Positions 22,619 through 36,555 of a DNA stretch of 64,000 nucleotides are shown here, in pieces; within the stretch, counting starts at the first letter, position 1; every line of letters begins with the position of its first letter. Position numbers and translations under genes: made by a program. The notes below the pieces were generated by a model. It did not search any database, was not told where the DNA came from, and was given only the letters and a program-made list of their open reading frames with translations. Source of the DNA: Oryzomicrobium sp. (GTDB taxonomy: Bacteria; Pseudomonadota; Gammaproteobacteria; Burkholderiales; Rhodocyclaceae). The stretch is taken from assembly GCF_021287045.1 (NCBI RefSeq), contig NZ_JAJTBG010000013.1, forward strand, positions 33,080 through 97,079, read 5' to 3'.

Positions 22619-25600
22619 ATGCGTCTCACCAAGCTCAAAGTCGCCGGCTTCAAATCGTTCTGCGATCCCACCATCGTGGAGTTGCCCGGGCAGCTCGTCG
22701 GTGTGGTGGGGCCCAACGGTTGCGGCAAGTCCAATGTGATGGACGCGGTGCGCTGGGTGCTGGGCGAAACCCGGGCCTCCGAGCTGCGCGGCGAGTCGAT
22801 GCAGGACGTGATCTTCAACGGGTCGAGCAACCGCAAGCCCGTCTCCCGGGCCTCGGTGGAACTGGTCTTCGACAACTCCCTGGGCCGTGCCGCCGGCCAG
22901 TGGAGCCAGTACGCCGAACTGGCGGTGAAACGGGTGCTCACCCGCAACGGCCAGTCCGACTACTTCATCAACAACCTCAAGGTCCGCCGCAAGGACATCA
23001 CCGACCTGTTCCTCGGCACCGGCCTGGGACCCCGGGCCTACGCGATCATCGGCCAGGGCATGATCTCCCGCATCATCGAGGCCAAGCCCGAGGAAATGCG
23101 GGTCTTCCTCGAAGAGGCCGCCGGCGTCACCAAGTACAAGGAACGGCGCAAGGAAACCGAGGGGCGCATCGAGGACACCCGGGAAAACCTGACCCGGGTG
23201 GATGACATCCGCCAGGAACTGGGCGGGCAGATGGAAAAGCTCGAGGCCCAGGCCGAGGTGGCGCGCCGCTACCACGACATCAACTCCGAACTGACCACCA
23301 AGCAGCAGTTGCTCTGGTTCATCCGCCGCAACGAGGCGCGCCAGGAACAGCAACGCCTGGCCGTGGAAGTGGAGCGGGCCGCAGTGGACCTGGAGGCCCA
23401 GACCGCCACTCTGCGCGAGCTGGAAACCCGCCTCGAAACGGCCCGGGAAACCCACTACACCGCCAGCGACGGTGTCCACCAGGCCCAGAGCGGCCTGTAT
23501 TCCGCCAACGCCGAGGTCACCCGGCTGGAAGCGGAAATCCGCCACCAGGGCCAGTCCCGCCAGCAGCTCGAAGCCCGGCTGGCCCAACTGAGCGGCGAGT
23601 TCGCCCACTGGAAGAGCCAGGCGGAAAAGTACGAAGAGGACGGCCTGCGCTGGCAGGAGCTGTCCGACCTGGCCGACATGCGCGTCGAGCAGGCGGCCAT
23701 GAAGCTGGAGATGCAGCAGGAGCGCCTGCCCCAGGCCGAGGAATTGCAAGGCATCGCCCAGGACGAGGTGAACCGGGAGCGGGGCCGCATCGCCCAGGTC
23801 GAGCAGAAGATTCAGGTGGAGCAGGCCCACCGGGGTAACGCCCAGCGCGCCCTGCAAGGCTTCGTGCAGCGCCGCGAGCGCCTCGCCCAGGAACGGGACA
23901 GCCTGGCCGACCCGGATACGGTTGAACTGGAGGACAAGCAGGAAGAGTTGGCCATGCTGCGCGAGGAACTGGCGATGCGCCAGGAGACCGTGGCCGACCT
24001 GCAGCAGCGTCTGCCGGAACTCGATTCCCAGCGCCGCCACGTCCAGGCCGAGGTGCAGAACGCCTTGCGCGACGTGGCCGCCGTCCAGGCCCGGGTCGGT
24101 GCCCTGGAAACCCTGCAAAAGCGCGTCCAGGGCAACAGCAAGCTGATCGAATGGCTGCGCCGCCACGGCCTGGAAGGGCGCACCCCGTTATGGAAGCGCC
24201 TGCACGTCGAGGCCGGCTGGGAAGACGCGGTGGAAGCGGTGCTGCGCGAACGGCTCAACGCCTTGACCTTGTCCCTGGAGGCGGGGGAGGGCGGCCGCCT
24301 GCCGGCCTGGACCGCCGACGGCACCCCGGGGGGCAAGCTCACCCTGCTCATCCCCGATGCAGTGCCGGCTACCGTGCCCGCCGACAGCCTGGCCGCCAAG
24401 GTACGCTGCGAGGATGGCGCCTTGGCGCCCATCGTCGCCGACTGGCTGGCGGCGATCACCACCGCCGACACCCTGGAAGCCGCCCTGCAACGTCGTCCCC
24501 AGCTGGCCCCCGGCATTACCGTGGTGGTGCCCCAGGGCCACCTGGTCACCCGGGGCAGCGTCACTCTCTTTGCCCCGGACAACGCCGAGCACGGCCTGCT
24601 CGAACGCCAGCGCGAGATCGAGGAACTGAGCGCCGCCCTGGAGGTGAAGCAGGGCGAGGTGGAAACTGCCCAGGCCAGCCTGGCCGAAGTGGAAGCCCGC
24701 CTGGCCCAGGCCCAGGGCGAACTGGCCAACGCCCGCCGCGAGGCCCAGGACCTGGTGTCCCGGGAACATGCGTTGCAAGTGGAAACCCTCAAGCTCGCCC
24801 AGGCCGTCGAGCGCGCCCGGGAGCGGGCCCAGCAAATCGAGGACCAGCTGGCCGAACTGGCCCTGGAAGAGGAAGAGGAACGCGCCCGGGAAATGGCTTC
24901 CGAGGAAGCCATGGCTGCCGCCCGGGAAGAACTGGGCGAGCTGCACATGCGCCTGATGGCCGCCCGGGGCCGCCTGGAAGAGGCCGAGCGGCGCCTGCGC
25001 GACGAGCGCGAGGCGGTTACCCAGGTGGAGCGGGAACTGCGCGAATCCCAGTTCTCCCAGCGCGAATGCGCCAGCAAGCTCCAGGAGATCGCCTCCGGCA
25101 AGCAGGTAGCCGCCCGCCAGGTGACCCGCCTGGCCGAGGAGGAAACCACCTGCCGCACCCAGCTGGCGGAAACCCGCATCGAGGACCTGGAGCCCGAACT
25201 ACAGGTGGCCCTGGAAAACCGCATGGAGGCGGAGCAGCGCCTGTCGGACGCCCGCCAGCATCTGGAAGAGGCCACCGCCGGCCTGCGCGAGATGGAAGAA
25301 TCGCGGCTGCGCATCGAGCAGAGCCTCAACCCCCTGCGCGAGCGCATCGGCGAACTGAAGCTCAAGGAGCAGGCCGCCGGCTTGAACGCCGAGCAGCTGG
25401 CCGAGCAGCTGGTGGAAGCCCAGGCCGACGAAGCGGCCATCGCCGACTACCACGCCAAGCTGGTGACCGAGGGCGGCATGGTCAAGGTGGCCAGCCTGCA
25501 ATCGTCCATCGGCCATTTGCAGAAGGCCATGCTCGACCTGGGGGCAGTGAACCTGGCGGCCCTGGAAGAGTTGGATGCGGCGCGGGAACGGAAGGGCTTC

Positions 25601-26161
25601 CTCGATGCCCAGGCCGAGGACCTGAACCTGGCCATGGAAACCCTGGAAAACGCCATCCGCCGCATCGACAAGGAAACCCGGGAACTGCTGCAGCACACCT
25701 TCGACACGGTGAACCGCCGCTTCGGCGAGCTGTTCCCCACTCTGTTCGGCGGGGGCCGGGCCGAGCTGCTGATGACCGGGGAAGAGATTCTCGATGCCGG
25801 CGTGCAGGTGATCGCCCAGCCGCCGGGCAAGAAAAACTCCACGATTCACCTGCTTTCCGGCGGCGAAAAGGCCCTGACCGCGATTGCGCTGGTATTCTCC
25901 TTCTTCCAGCTCAATCCGGCGCCGTTCTGCCTCCTCGACGAAGTGGACGCGCCGCTTGACGACACCAACACCGAGCGTTTCGCCCAGATGGTGAAGCGCA
26001 TGTCGGCCCAGACCCAGTTCCTGTTCATCAGCCACAACAAGATCGCCATGGAAATGGCCGAACAGTTGGTGGGGGTGACCATGCAGGAGTCCGGGGTGTC
26101 GCGGATCGTTGAAGTGGATATGGAAGAAGCCCTCAAGATGCGGGAGCAGGTGACGGCCTGA
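22619..26161 (+). CDS. smc: Chromosome segregation protein SMC
   Basis: 1180-residue SMC ATPase that organises the nucleoid with ScpA/ScpB. Walker A GPNGCGKSN lies at about residues 32-40, then two long Glu/Gln/Arg-rich coiled coils flank a hinge at roughly 510-650. The signature LSGGEKALTAIAL and Walker B CLLDEVDAPLDD close the C-terminal head. Length is typical. The ATG at 22619 begins MRLTKLK, the usual SMC start; upstream in-frame sequence is unrelated. It heads the smc-zipA-ligA order. Confidence 0.97.
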   Translation: MRLTKLKVAGFKSFCDPTIVELPGQLVGVVGPNGCGKSNVMDAVRWVLGETRASELRGESMQDVIFNGSSNRKPVSRASVELVFDNSLGRAAGQWSQYAELAVKRVLTRNGQSDYFINNLKVRRKDITDLFLGTGLGPRAYAIIGQGMISRIIEAKPEEMRVFLEEAAGVTKYKERRKETEGRIEDTRENLTRVDDIRQELGGQMEKLEAQAEVARRYHDINSELTTKQQLLWFIRRNEARQEQQRLAVEVERAAVDLEAQTATLRELETRLETARETHYTASDGVHQAQSGLYSANAEVTRLEAEIRHQGQSRQQLEARLAQLSGEFAHWKSQAEKYEEDGLRWQELSDLADMRVEQAAMKLEMQQERLPQAEELQGIAQDEVNRERGRIAQVEQKIQVEQAHRGNAQRALQGFVQRRERLAQERDSLADPDTVELEDKQEELAMLREELAMRQETVADLQQRLPELDSQRRHVQAEVQNALRDVAAVQARVGALETLQKRVQGNSKLIEWLRRHGLEGRTPLWKRLHVEAGWEDAVEAVLRERLNALTLSLEAGEGGRLPAWTADGTPGGKLTLLIPDAVPATVPADSLAAKVRCEDGALAPIVADWLAAITTADTLEAALQRRPQLAPGITVVVPQGHLVTRGSVTLFAPDNAEHGLLERQREIEELSAALEVKQGEVETAQASLAEVEARLAQAQGELANARREAQDLVSREHALQVETLKLAQAVERARERAQQIEDQLAELALEEEEERAREMASEEAMAAAREELGELHMRLMAARGRLEEAERRLRDEREAVTQVERELRESQFSQRECASKLQEIASGKQVAARQVTRLAEEETTCRTQLAETRIEDLEPELQVALENRMEAEQRLSDARQHLEEATAGLREMEESRLRIEQSLNPLRERIGELKLKEQAAGLNAEQLAEQLVEAQADEAAIADYHAKLVTEGGMVKVASLQSSIGHLQKAMLDLGAVNLAALEELDAARERKGFLDAQAEDLNLAMETLENAIRRIDKETRELLQHTFDTVNRRFGELFPTLFGGGRAELLMTGEEILDAGVQVIAQPPGKKNSTIHLLSGGEKALTAIALVFSFFQLNPAPFCLLDEVDAPLDDTNTERFAQMVKRMSAQTQFLFISHNKIAMEMAEQLVGVTMQESGVSRIVEVDMEEALKMREQVTA

Positions 26162-26205
26162 GCGCCCCGCCCACGCCTGCCCGACCTGATGATGACTGCG
26201 CTTTG

Positions 26206-31110
<4,905 letters not shown>

Positions 31111-31112
31111 GC

Positions 31113-31667
31113 ATGTCCATCATCGACTACCGGGAAGCCCAGGCCACCCTGGCCGACGCCGATGTGATCCACGACGAGGCCCAAGTGAGCGAGGCGGTGG
31201 CCCGGGTGGCCGCCACCATCAGCGCCGACCTGGGGGAGAAGTGTCCCCTGGTGCTGTGCGTGATGACCGGCGGCCTGGTGTTCGCCGGCCAGCTCCTGAC
31301 CCAGCTGCGCTTTCCCCTTCAGTTCGACTACCTGCACGTCACCCGTTACGGCCAGGACACCGCCGGCGGCGCCCTGTCGTGGAAGGCCGCCCCCTGGACC
31401 AGCGTCAAGGACCGGATCGTGCTGGTGGTGGACGACATCCTGGACCAGGGCGTGACCCTGGCGGTGATCCGCGACCGGCTGCTGCAACTGGGGGCCGCCG
31501 AGGTGCGCACCGCGGTGTTCGCCGACAAGGACAATGGCCTGGACAAGCCGATCCGCGCCGACTACGTGGCGGTCTCGGTGCCCAACCGCTTCGTCTTCGG
31601 CTATGGCATGGACGTGCGCGGCGCCTGGCGCAACCTGCCGGCGGTCTATGCGGTGAAGGGACTGTGA
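31113..31667 (+). CDS. hpt: Hypoxanthine-guanine phosphoribosyltransferase
   Basis: 184-residue type I PRTase for purine salvage. The PRPP-binding motif is VLVVDDILDQGVTL (about residues 106-119), and the N-terminal GGLVFAGQLL loop and YGMDVRGAWRNL C-terminal segment match the family. ATG 31113 is chosen over 31107 because AAAGGA then sits at normal spacing. It lies upstream of a methylthio-purine phosphorylase, consistent with a purine salvage group. Confidence 0.88.
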   Translation: MSIIDYREAQATLADADVIHDEAQVSEAVARVAATISADLGEKCPLVLCVMTGGLVFAGQLLTQLRFPLQFDYLHVTRYGQDTAGGALSWKAAPWTSVKDRIVLVVDDILDQGVTLAVIRDRLLQLGAAEVRTAVFADKDNGLDKPIRADYVAVSVPNRFVFGYGMDVRGAWRNLPAVYAVKGL

Positions 31668-32398
31668 GCGCCGTGGCAGAAGCTTTTCCTTCCCGCTGGA
31701 CGAACGAAGCCGCCTGGTACGCCCGTCATGGCGACTACGCCTGGCTCGCCGAAACCCTGGCAGCCGCCCTCGGCGCCGCAGATCAGCGCCGCGTGGTGGA
31801 AGTAGGCTGCGGCGTGGGTGAAAGCACCGTGGTCCTGGCCCGGGCCGGCTTTTCCGTGTGTGTGGTCGAACCGATTGCCGCCTGCCGCGACGAGGCCGCC
31901 CAACGCCTGGCCGCTGCCGGCGCCGAGATCGCCGGCCGGGTGACCTTCATCGACGCCGACGTGACGGCCCTGCCGGACGCGGCGCGCCGCCAGCTGGAAG
32001 CCTTCGATCCCCGCGCCGTGGCCTGCTGGCTGGCCGGCGCCCCCGACGAGGTCACGGCCCTGCCCGGCGGCCGGCCGGGGGAGGGGGTGGCGCGCCACCG
32101 GGAAACCATGCAGCGCGGCTGCGCCGAACTGGCCGCCGCCCTGCCCGGCGTGACCGTGCTTCAGGTGGCGGACCGTACGGTCATGCCCTGGGCGGCCAAG
32201 GACATCGGCCGCGACCTGACCCTCAAGGTGCAGCAGCAACTGGTCCTGAAAGACTTGCCGTTCCAGTTGTCCAAGGCTGACACCCTGTTTCGCAAGCTCA
32301 CCCCGACGCCCCACGAGGCGGCCACCCTGGGCAAGCTGTCCGGCCCTATGCGCGGAGCCATTCCGCTGCTGGGCATGGCCCTGGCGCGCCGGGCCTGA
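31664..32398 (+). CDS. SAM-dependent methyltransferase
   Basis: 244-residue class I methyltransferase with motif I VVEVGCGVGEST near residue 46 and an acidic strand-2 end in VVEPIAACRDEA. The GTG overlaps the hpt stop (GTGA), suggesting coupled translation. Substrate is not identifiable; its position between hpt and the methylthioinosine phosphorylase is odd for a salvage operon and suggests a purine- or SAM-related role only by context. A second GTG at 31673 is a possible alternative start. Confidence 0.75.
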   Translation: MSAVAEAFPSRWTNEAAWYARHGDYAWLAETLAAALGAADQRRVVEVGCGVGESTVVLARAGFSVCVVEPIAACRDEAAQRLAAAGAEIAGRVTFIDADVTALPDAARRQLEAFDPRAVACWLAGAPDEVTALPGGRPGEGVARHRETMQRGCAELAAALPGVTVLQVADRTVMPWAAKDIGRDLTLKVQQQLVLKDLPFQLSKADTLFRKLTPTPHEAATLGKLSGPMRGAIPLLGMALARRA

Positions 32399-32422
32399 CG
32401 CAATTTAGTAGCGGAGAATTCA

Positions 32423-33172
32423 ATGCTCGCCATCATTGGCGGTTCCGGGCTGTCCCAGCTCGCCAACCTACTCATCACCCACCGCGAGGTGGTCCGTACG
32501 CCCTACGGCGAACCCTCCTGCCCCCTGACCTTCGGCGAAGTCTGCGGCACCCCGGTGGTCTTCCTGGCCCGCCACGGCCATGGCCACACCTTGGCGCCCC
32601 ACGAGGTCAATTACCGGGCCAACATCTGGGCCCTCAAGCACAAGGGCGCCCTGGCGGTGATCGCCGTGGCCTCGGTGGGGTCGATCCGGGCCGACCTGGC
32701 CCCGGGCGACCTGGTGGTGCCCCACCAGGTCATCGACTACACCTGGGGCCGCCGTTCCACCTTCTTCGAAGGGGAGGGCAATCCGGTGCGCCACATCGAC
32801 TTCACCGATCCCTACGACGAGGAGTTGCGCCAGCGCATCATCGGCGCCGCCGACCTGACCAAGATTCCCATCAAGGCCGGGGCGGTCTATGCCTGCACCC
32901 AGGGACCCCGTCTGGAAACCGCCGCCGAGATCAACCGCATCGAGCGTGACGGCGGCGACGTGGTGGGCATGACCGGCATGCCCGAGGCCCTGCTGGCCCG
33001 GGAGCTGGAGCTTCCCTACGCGGCCATCAACGTGGTGGCCAACTACGCCGCCGGCCGAGCCGATTCGGCCCACGGCATCAGCTTCGACGCCATCCTCGGC
33101 GAATTGGGCGCCCCCATGGGGCGGGTCCGATCGCTGCTGGAAACCGTGGCCGGCTGCGGCGTGTTCCTGTGA
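32423..33172 (+). CDS. S-methyl-5'-thioinosine phosphorylase (MTAP/PNP family)
   Basis: 249-residue purine nucleoside phosphorylase-family enzyme. The phosphate-site GGSG and RHGHGH motifs, the YACTQGPRLETAAEI segment and GMTGMPEALLARE are present, as in the 5'-methylthioadenosine phosphorylase group. By similarity to Pseudomonas PA3004 and by its hpt neighbour it probably acts on methylthioinosine, giving hypoxanthine for Hpt, but MTA specificity cannot be excluded from sequence. GCGGAGAA precedes the ATG. Confidence 0.85.
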   Translation: MLAIIGGSGLSQLANLLITHREVVRTPYGEPSCPLTFGEVCGTPVVFLARHGHGHTLAPHEVNYRANIWALKHKGALAVIAVASVGSIRADLAPGDLVVPHQVIDYTWGRRSTFFEGEGNPVRHIDFTDPYDEELRQRIIGAADLTKIPIKAGAVYACTQGPRLETAAEINRIERDGGDVVGMTGMPEALLARELELPYAAINVVANYAAGRADSAHGISFDAILGELGAPMGRVRSLLETVAGCGVFL

Positions 33173-33189
33173 ACCGTTAGGAGGATGCC

Positions 33190-33726
33190 GTGATCCGGGA
33201 AATCCTGCGCATGGGCGACCCGCGCCTTTATCTGCGGGCGGAAGAGGTCCGGGCATTCGGTACGCAGGCCCTGGATGCCCTGGTGGCCGACATGCTCGAC
33301 ACCATGCAGGCGGCTCAGGGCGTTGGTCTGGCCGCGCCCCAGATCGGCGTGTCGCTGCGGGTGGTGATCTTCGGCTTCGAGCGCAACCCCCGCTACCCCC
33401 AGGCCGAGGCCGTACCATTCACCGTGCTGGTGAACCCGGTCCTGACGCCGCTCGGCGACGAGATGGAGGAGGGCTTCGAGGGCTGCCTGTCGGTGCCCGG
33501 GCTGCGTGGCAGCGTGCCCCGCCACCGGCGCCTGCGCTACACCGGCGTCACCCCACAGGGCGACGTCGTGGATCGCACGGTGGAAGGTTTCCATGCGCGG
33601 GTGGTGCAGCACGAGTGCGATCACCTGGACGGCATCCTATTCCCGATGCGGGTACGGGATTTCACCCGCTTCGGCTTTACCGACGTGCTTTTTCCCAATG
33701 GCCTGCCTGCCGGGACCGACGACTGA
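33190..33726 (+). CDS. def: Peptide deformylase
   Basis: 178-residue metallo-hydrolase removing the N-formyl group from nascent proteins. All three family motifs are intact: [16 protein letters not shown] (metal Cys), and QHECDHLDG (metal His residues and catalytic Glu). The long insertion around [11 protein letters not shown] and the short C-terminus suggest a secondary-type PDF rather than the one beside fmt. GTG start with GGAGG upstream, 17 bp after the phosphorylase stop. Confidence 0.93.
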   Translation: MIREILRMGDPRLYLRAEEVRAFGTQALDALVADMLDTMQAAQGVGLAAPQIGVSLRVVIFGFERNPRYPQAEAVPFTVLVNPVLTPLGDEMEEGFEGCLSVPGLRGSVPRHRRLRYTGVTPQGDVVDRTVEGFHARVVQHECDHLDGILFPMRVRDFTRFGFTDVLFPNGLPAGTDD

Positions 33727-33748
33727 GCAAAGGCAAGGTCCCATGAAT

Positions 33749-33783
33749 AAAGGCCGGTTCCATAGCAATGGAGCCGGCCTTTG
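33749..33783. terminator. Bidirectional terminator between def and maf
   Basis: AAAGGCCGG-TT-CCA pairs with TGG-A-GCCGGCCTTT, one internal mismatch, loop TAGCAA. A-run on one side and T-run on the other let it act for the convergent def and maf transcripts. Confidence 0.75.
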
Positions 33784-33800
33784 GCTTTAGAGGGGCAGGC

Positions 33801-34412
33801 TCAGGCGAAGAGCGAGACCCCGGCGTTGCGCAACATGCTGCACAGGGCGATCAGGGGCAGGCCGATCAGGGCGTTGGGATCGCTGCATTCCATCTTTTCC
33901 AGCAGGGCGATGCCCAGCCCCTCGGACTTGGCGCTGCCGGCGCAGTTGTAGGGCTGTTCGCGGCGCAGGTAGTTGTGGATTTCGTCGTCCGTCAGGTGGC
34001 GGAAAGTGACCAGGGTGGGAATGCCCTCGATCTGGCGGTGGCCGCTGGCGCCATGGACCAGGGCCAGGCCGGTGAAGAAGTTGACGGTGCGGCCGCGCAT
34101 GGTCTGCAACTGGCGCACGGCCTTCTCGTGGCCGCCGGGTTTGCCGAAGATGGCACCGTCGAGCACCGCCACTTGGTCGCTGCCGATCACCAGGGCATCC
34201 GGGCGGCGTTCCGCCACTGCCCGGGCCTTGGCTTCGGAAAGACGCAGTGCCAAGGCTTCAGGCGCCTCGCCGGGCAGGGGGGTTTCGTCGACTTCGGGAG
34301 AGATGGTTTCGAAGGGAATCTGCAACCGGCTGAGCAATTCGCGCCGGTAAGGTGAGGTGGAGGCAAGAATCAGGCGCTGCGGGGCAGGGGAGGCGGGGGC
34401 TGAATGGCTCAC
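33801..34412 (-). CDS. maf: Maf-like nucleotide pyrophosphatase (YceF type)
   Basis: 203-residue Maf/HAM1-like house-cleaning pyrophosphatase, likely acting on modified nucleotides such as 7-methyl-GTP (YceF branch). The N-terminal [12 protein letters not shown] motif, the SDQVAVLD active-site strand and [10 protein letters not shown] are present. The GTG at 34412 gives the usual length; there is no clear ribosome site and the frame extends upstream to 34505, so the start is uncertain. Divergent from yceD, the normal arrangement. Confidence 0.87.
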   Translation of the reverse strand: MSHSAPASPAPQRLILASTSPYRRELLSRLQIPFETISPEVDETPLPGEAPEALALRLSEAKARAVAERRPDALVIGSDQVAVLDGAIFGKPGGHEKAVRQLQTMRGRTVNFFTGLALVHGASGHRQIEGIPTLVTFRHLTDDEIHNYLRREQPYNCAGSAKSEGLGIALLEKMECSDPNALIGLPLIALCSMLRNAGVSLFA

Positions 34413-34604
34413 GGTAAGGCGCGGAAAGAAATGACGGGGACGGACGAAAGATGGTGAGGCGCGGTGGGGCTGGGGAATAACGGGATGAAGGGGCGTCCAG
34501 CTCAAACTTCAACTTTGGCACGGCTTGGGGGCCGCTGCCGCAGGTGTTTGGCGGTGTTTCCGGGCGACTGGCAACTCCTGAAAAGTCCGGCGCTTCCGTC
34601 TTTT

Positions 34605-34633
34605 TTGACATGGAGAGCCGAAAATCATATCAT
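34605..34633 (+). promoter_or_regulatory. Sigma-70 promoter of yceD-rpmF-plsX-fab block
   Basis: TTGACA (34605-34610), 17-bp spacer, TATCAT (34628-34633). Near-perfect hexamers and ideal spacing. The expected start site is around 34640, only two or three bases before the yceD ATG at 34643, so the first mRNA would be leaderless or nearly so. Confidence 0.82.
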
Positions 34634-34642
34634 CCGCGCCTT

Positions 34643-35134
34643 ATGTCGCAACAGATCGTGATCGACAGCAAGGTTTTCGCCCGCGAGGGGCGGGTGCTGG
34701 AAGGGTCCCTGGACCTGGCCGCCCTGCCGCGCTTGGCGGATCTGCTGCTGGCCCGCGAGGGGCAGCTGGTCTATCGACTGGAAGGCCGCGTCAGCACCGA
34801 CAATAAGCCGCAGCTGTGGCTGGTTGTTTCCGGGCTCTTGCCCCTGGGGTGCCAGCGTTGCCTGGAACGGGTCGATCATGAGCTTGAGGTGGATAGCCTC
34901 CTCGAACTCATCGACGACGAGGCCGATCTGACTCAGGATGACCTGGAGGACGACTCCCGGGATTTCATTGTTGCCGACAAGTCGTTGGACGTTGCAGCCC
35001 TGATCGAGGACGAGGTGATTCTCGCCCTGCCGGCAGTGCCGCAGCACTTGGATTGCGCCCTGCCGGAAGGCGGGCAGGGAAACGCAAAGGTTTCGCCCTT
35101 CAGCGCGCTCGCTGCCCTGAAGAAAACGCCGTGA
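34643..35134 (+). CDS. yceD: YceD/DUF177 family protein (23S rRNA accumulation protein)
   Basis: 163-residue member of DUF177, a family needed for normal 23S rRNA levels in bacteria and plants and usually placed before rpmF. The CQRCLE motif (residues about 73-78), the acidic LLELIDDEADLTQDD stretch and the DVAALIEDEVILALP segment are typical. The ATG at 34643 is almost at the predicted transcription start. It precedes rpmF by 57 bp. Confidence 0.87.
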   Translation: MSQQIVIDSKVFAREGRVLEGSLDLAALPRLADLLLAREGQLVYRLEGRVSTDNKPQLWLVVSGLLPLGCQRCLERVDHELEVDSLLELIDDEADLTQDDLEDDSRDFIVADKSLDVAALIEDEVILALPAVPQHLDCALPEGGQGNAKVSPFSALAALKKTP

Positions 35135-35191
35135 CCTGTTGGTCGCGGTCGGGGTTTAAAGCGAAGCCCGATTTTTATTTAGGAGTTTGAA

Positions 35192-35371
35192 ATGGCCGTT
35201 CAACAGAACAAGAAGTCCCCCTCCAAGCGTGGCATGGTCCGCGCTCACGATTTTCTGACCGCTCCCGCCCTGGCGGTTGAGCCCACCACCGGTGAAACCC
35301 ACCTGCGTCACCACATCTCCCCGTCCGGTTTCTACCGCGGCAAGAAGGTCGTCAAGGGCAAGGGCGAGTAA
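35192..35371 (+). CDS. rpmF: 50S ribosomal protein L32
   Basis: 59-residue L32, a basic protein of the large ribosomal subunit. It begins [20 protein letters not shown] and has the [14 protein letters not shown] segment of the proteobacterial family. The AGGAG site lies six bases before the ATG. Next to yceD and plsX as in most proteobacteria. The usual four-Cys zinc motif is absent, so this is the non-zinc type. Confidence 0.96.
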   Translation: MAVQQNKKSPSKRGMVRAHDFLTAPALAVEPTTGETHLRHHISPSGFYRGKKVVKGKGE

Positions 35372-35384
35372 TTCTGCCGGAAGG

Positions 35385-35429
35385 GGCAGGCGACTCCCTC
35401 TCATGAAGAGGGCGCCTGCCTTTTCTTTT
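35385..35429 (+). terminator. Terminator/attenuator between rpmF and plsX
   Basis: GGCAGGCG/CGCCTGCC outer stem plus CCCTCT/AGAGGG inner stem with a three-base bulge, followed by TTTTCTTTT. It lies after rpmF but inside the yceD-to-fabF block, so it probably lowers read-through from the strongly expressed ribosomal gene into the lipid genes. Confidence 0.78.
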
Positions 35430-35481
35430 GCCGTCGTGCCGGCTCCCGGTGCGGCTCCCTCCTTCCTTGCTTCCCTCCCCA

Positions 35482-36555
35482 ATGGCTATCACCCTCGCCA
35501 TCGATTGCATGGGTGGTGACCACGGTCCCGGTGTCACAGTGCCGGCGGCCCTGGCTTTCGCCCGTCGTTTTCCCGAATCCCGCATCATCCTCATCGGCCT
35601 CGAAGACCGCATCCGTCCCCTTTTGAAGGGCGCGGACGTGGATTCCGAGCGCGTCTCCGTGCACCATGCCTCCCAGGTGGTGGCCATGGACGAATCCCCG
35701 GCCCTGGCGCTGAAGAACAAAAAGGATTCGTCGATGCGCGTCGCCGCCAACCTGGTCAAGTCAGGCGAGGCCGATGCCTGCGTCTCGGCCGGCAACACCG
35801 GCGCCCTGATGGCGATTTCCCGCTTCGTCCTGAAGATGCTGCCGGGCATCGACCGCCCGGCGATCTGTACCGTGCTGCCCACCACCAAGGGGCACGTCCA
35901 CGTCCTCGATCTGGGCGCCAACGTGGATTGCGAGGCGGAGCACCTGCTCCAGTTCGGCATCATGGGGGCCATGCTGGTGGCCGCCGTGGAGCACAAGGAT
36001 AGTCCCACCGTTGGCCTGCTCAACATCGGTGAAGAAGAGATCAAGGGCAACGAGGTGGTCAAGCAGGCCGCCGAACTGCTCCGCGACTCGGGCCTCAACT
36101 TCATCGGCAACGTCGAGGGCGACGGGGTTTACCAGGGCGAGGCCGAAGTGGTCGTCTGCGACGGCTTCGTCGGTAATGTGGCCCTGAAGGTTTCCGAGGG
36201 CCTGGCCCAGATGGTGGCCTCCTTCCTCAAGCAGGAGTTCAGCCGCTCGCCCCTCACCAAGCTGGCCGCCCTGGTGGCGCTGCCGGTGCTCAAGCGCTTC
36301 AAGGACCGGGTCGACCATCGTCGCTACAATGGTGCCAGCCTGCTCGGCCTGAAGGGCGTGGTGGTGAAGAGCCACGGCTCCGCCGACGCCTTCGCCTTTG
36401 AAAACGCCATCGTGCGCGCCTACGAGGCCGCCCGCGAAGGCGTGCTCGACCGGATTGCCCGCCAGATGGCGGTCTACCAGGCCCACCGGGAAGCCCAGCG
36501 TGCCGCTGCGGCTCCCCTTGATTCGAACAACGCTCCCGCACAGGAGACAGCGTGA
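35482..36555 (+). CDS. plsX: Phosphate acyltransferase PlsX
   Basis: 357-residue enzyme converting acyl-ACP and phosphate to acyl-phosphate for phospholipid synthesis, membrane-associated. The N-terminal [11 protein letters not shown] motif, the [10 protein letters not shown] segment and the C-terminal [14 protein letters not shown] motif are canonical. GTG of fabH overlaps its stop. The ATG has no strong ribosome site, and transcription may come partly through the attenuator before it. Confidence 0.95.
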   Translation: MAITLAIDCMGGDHGPGVTVPAALAFARRFPESRIILIGLEDRIRPLLKGADVDSERVSVHHASQVVAMDESPALALKNKKDSSMRVAANLVKSGEADACVSAGNTGALMAISRFVLKMLPGIDRPAICTVLPTTKGHVHVLDLGANVDCEAEHLLQFGIMGAMLVAAVEHKDSPTVGLLNIGEEEIKGNEVVKQAAELLRDSGLNFIGNVEGDGVYQGEAEVVVCDGFVGNVALKVSEGLAQMVASFLKQEFSRSPLTKLAALVALPVLKRFKDRVDHRRYNGASLLGLKGVVVKSHGSADAFAFENAIVRAYEAAREGVLDRIARQMAVYQAHREAQRAAAAPLDSNNAPAQETA

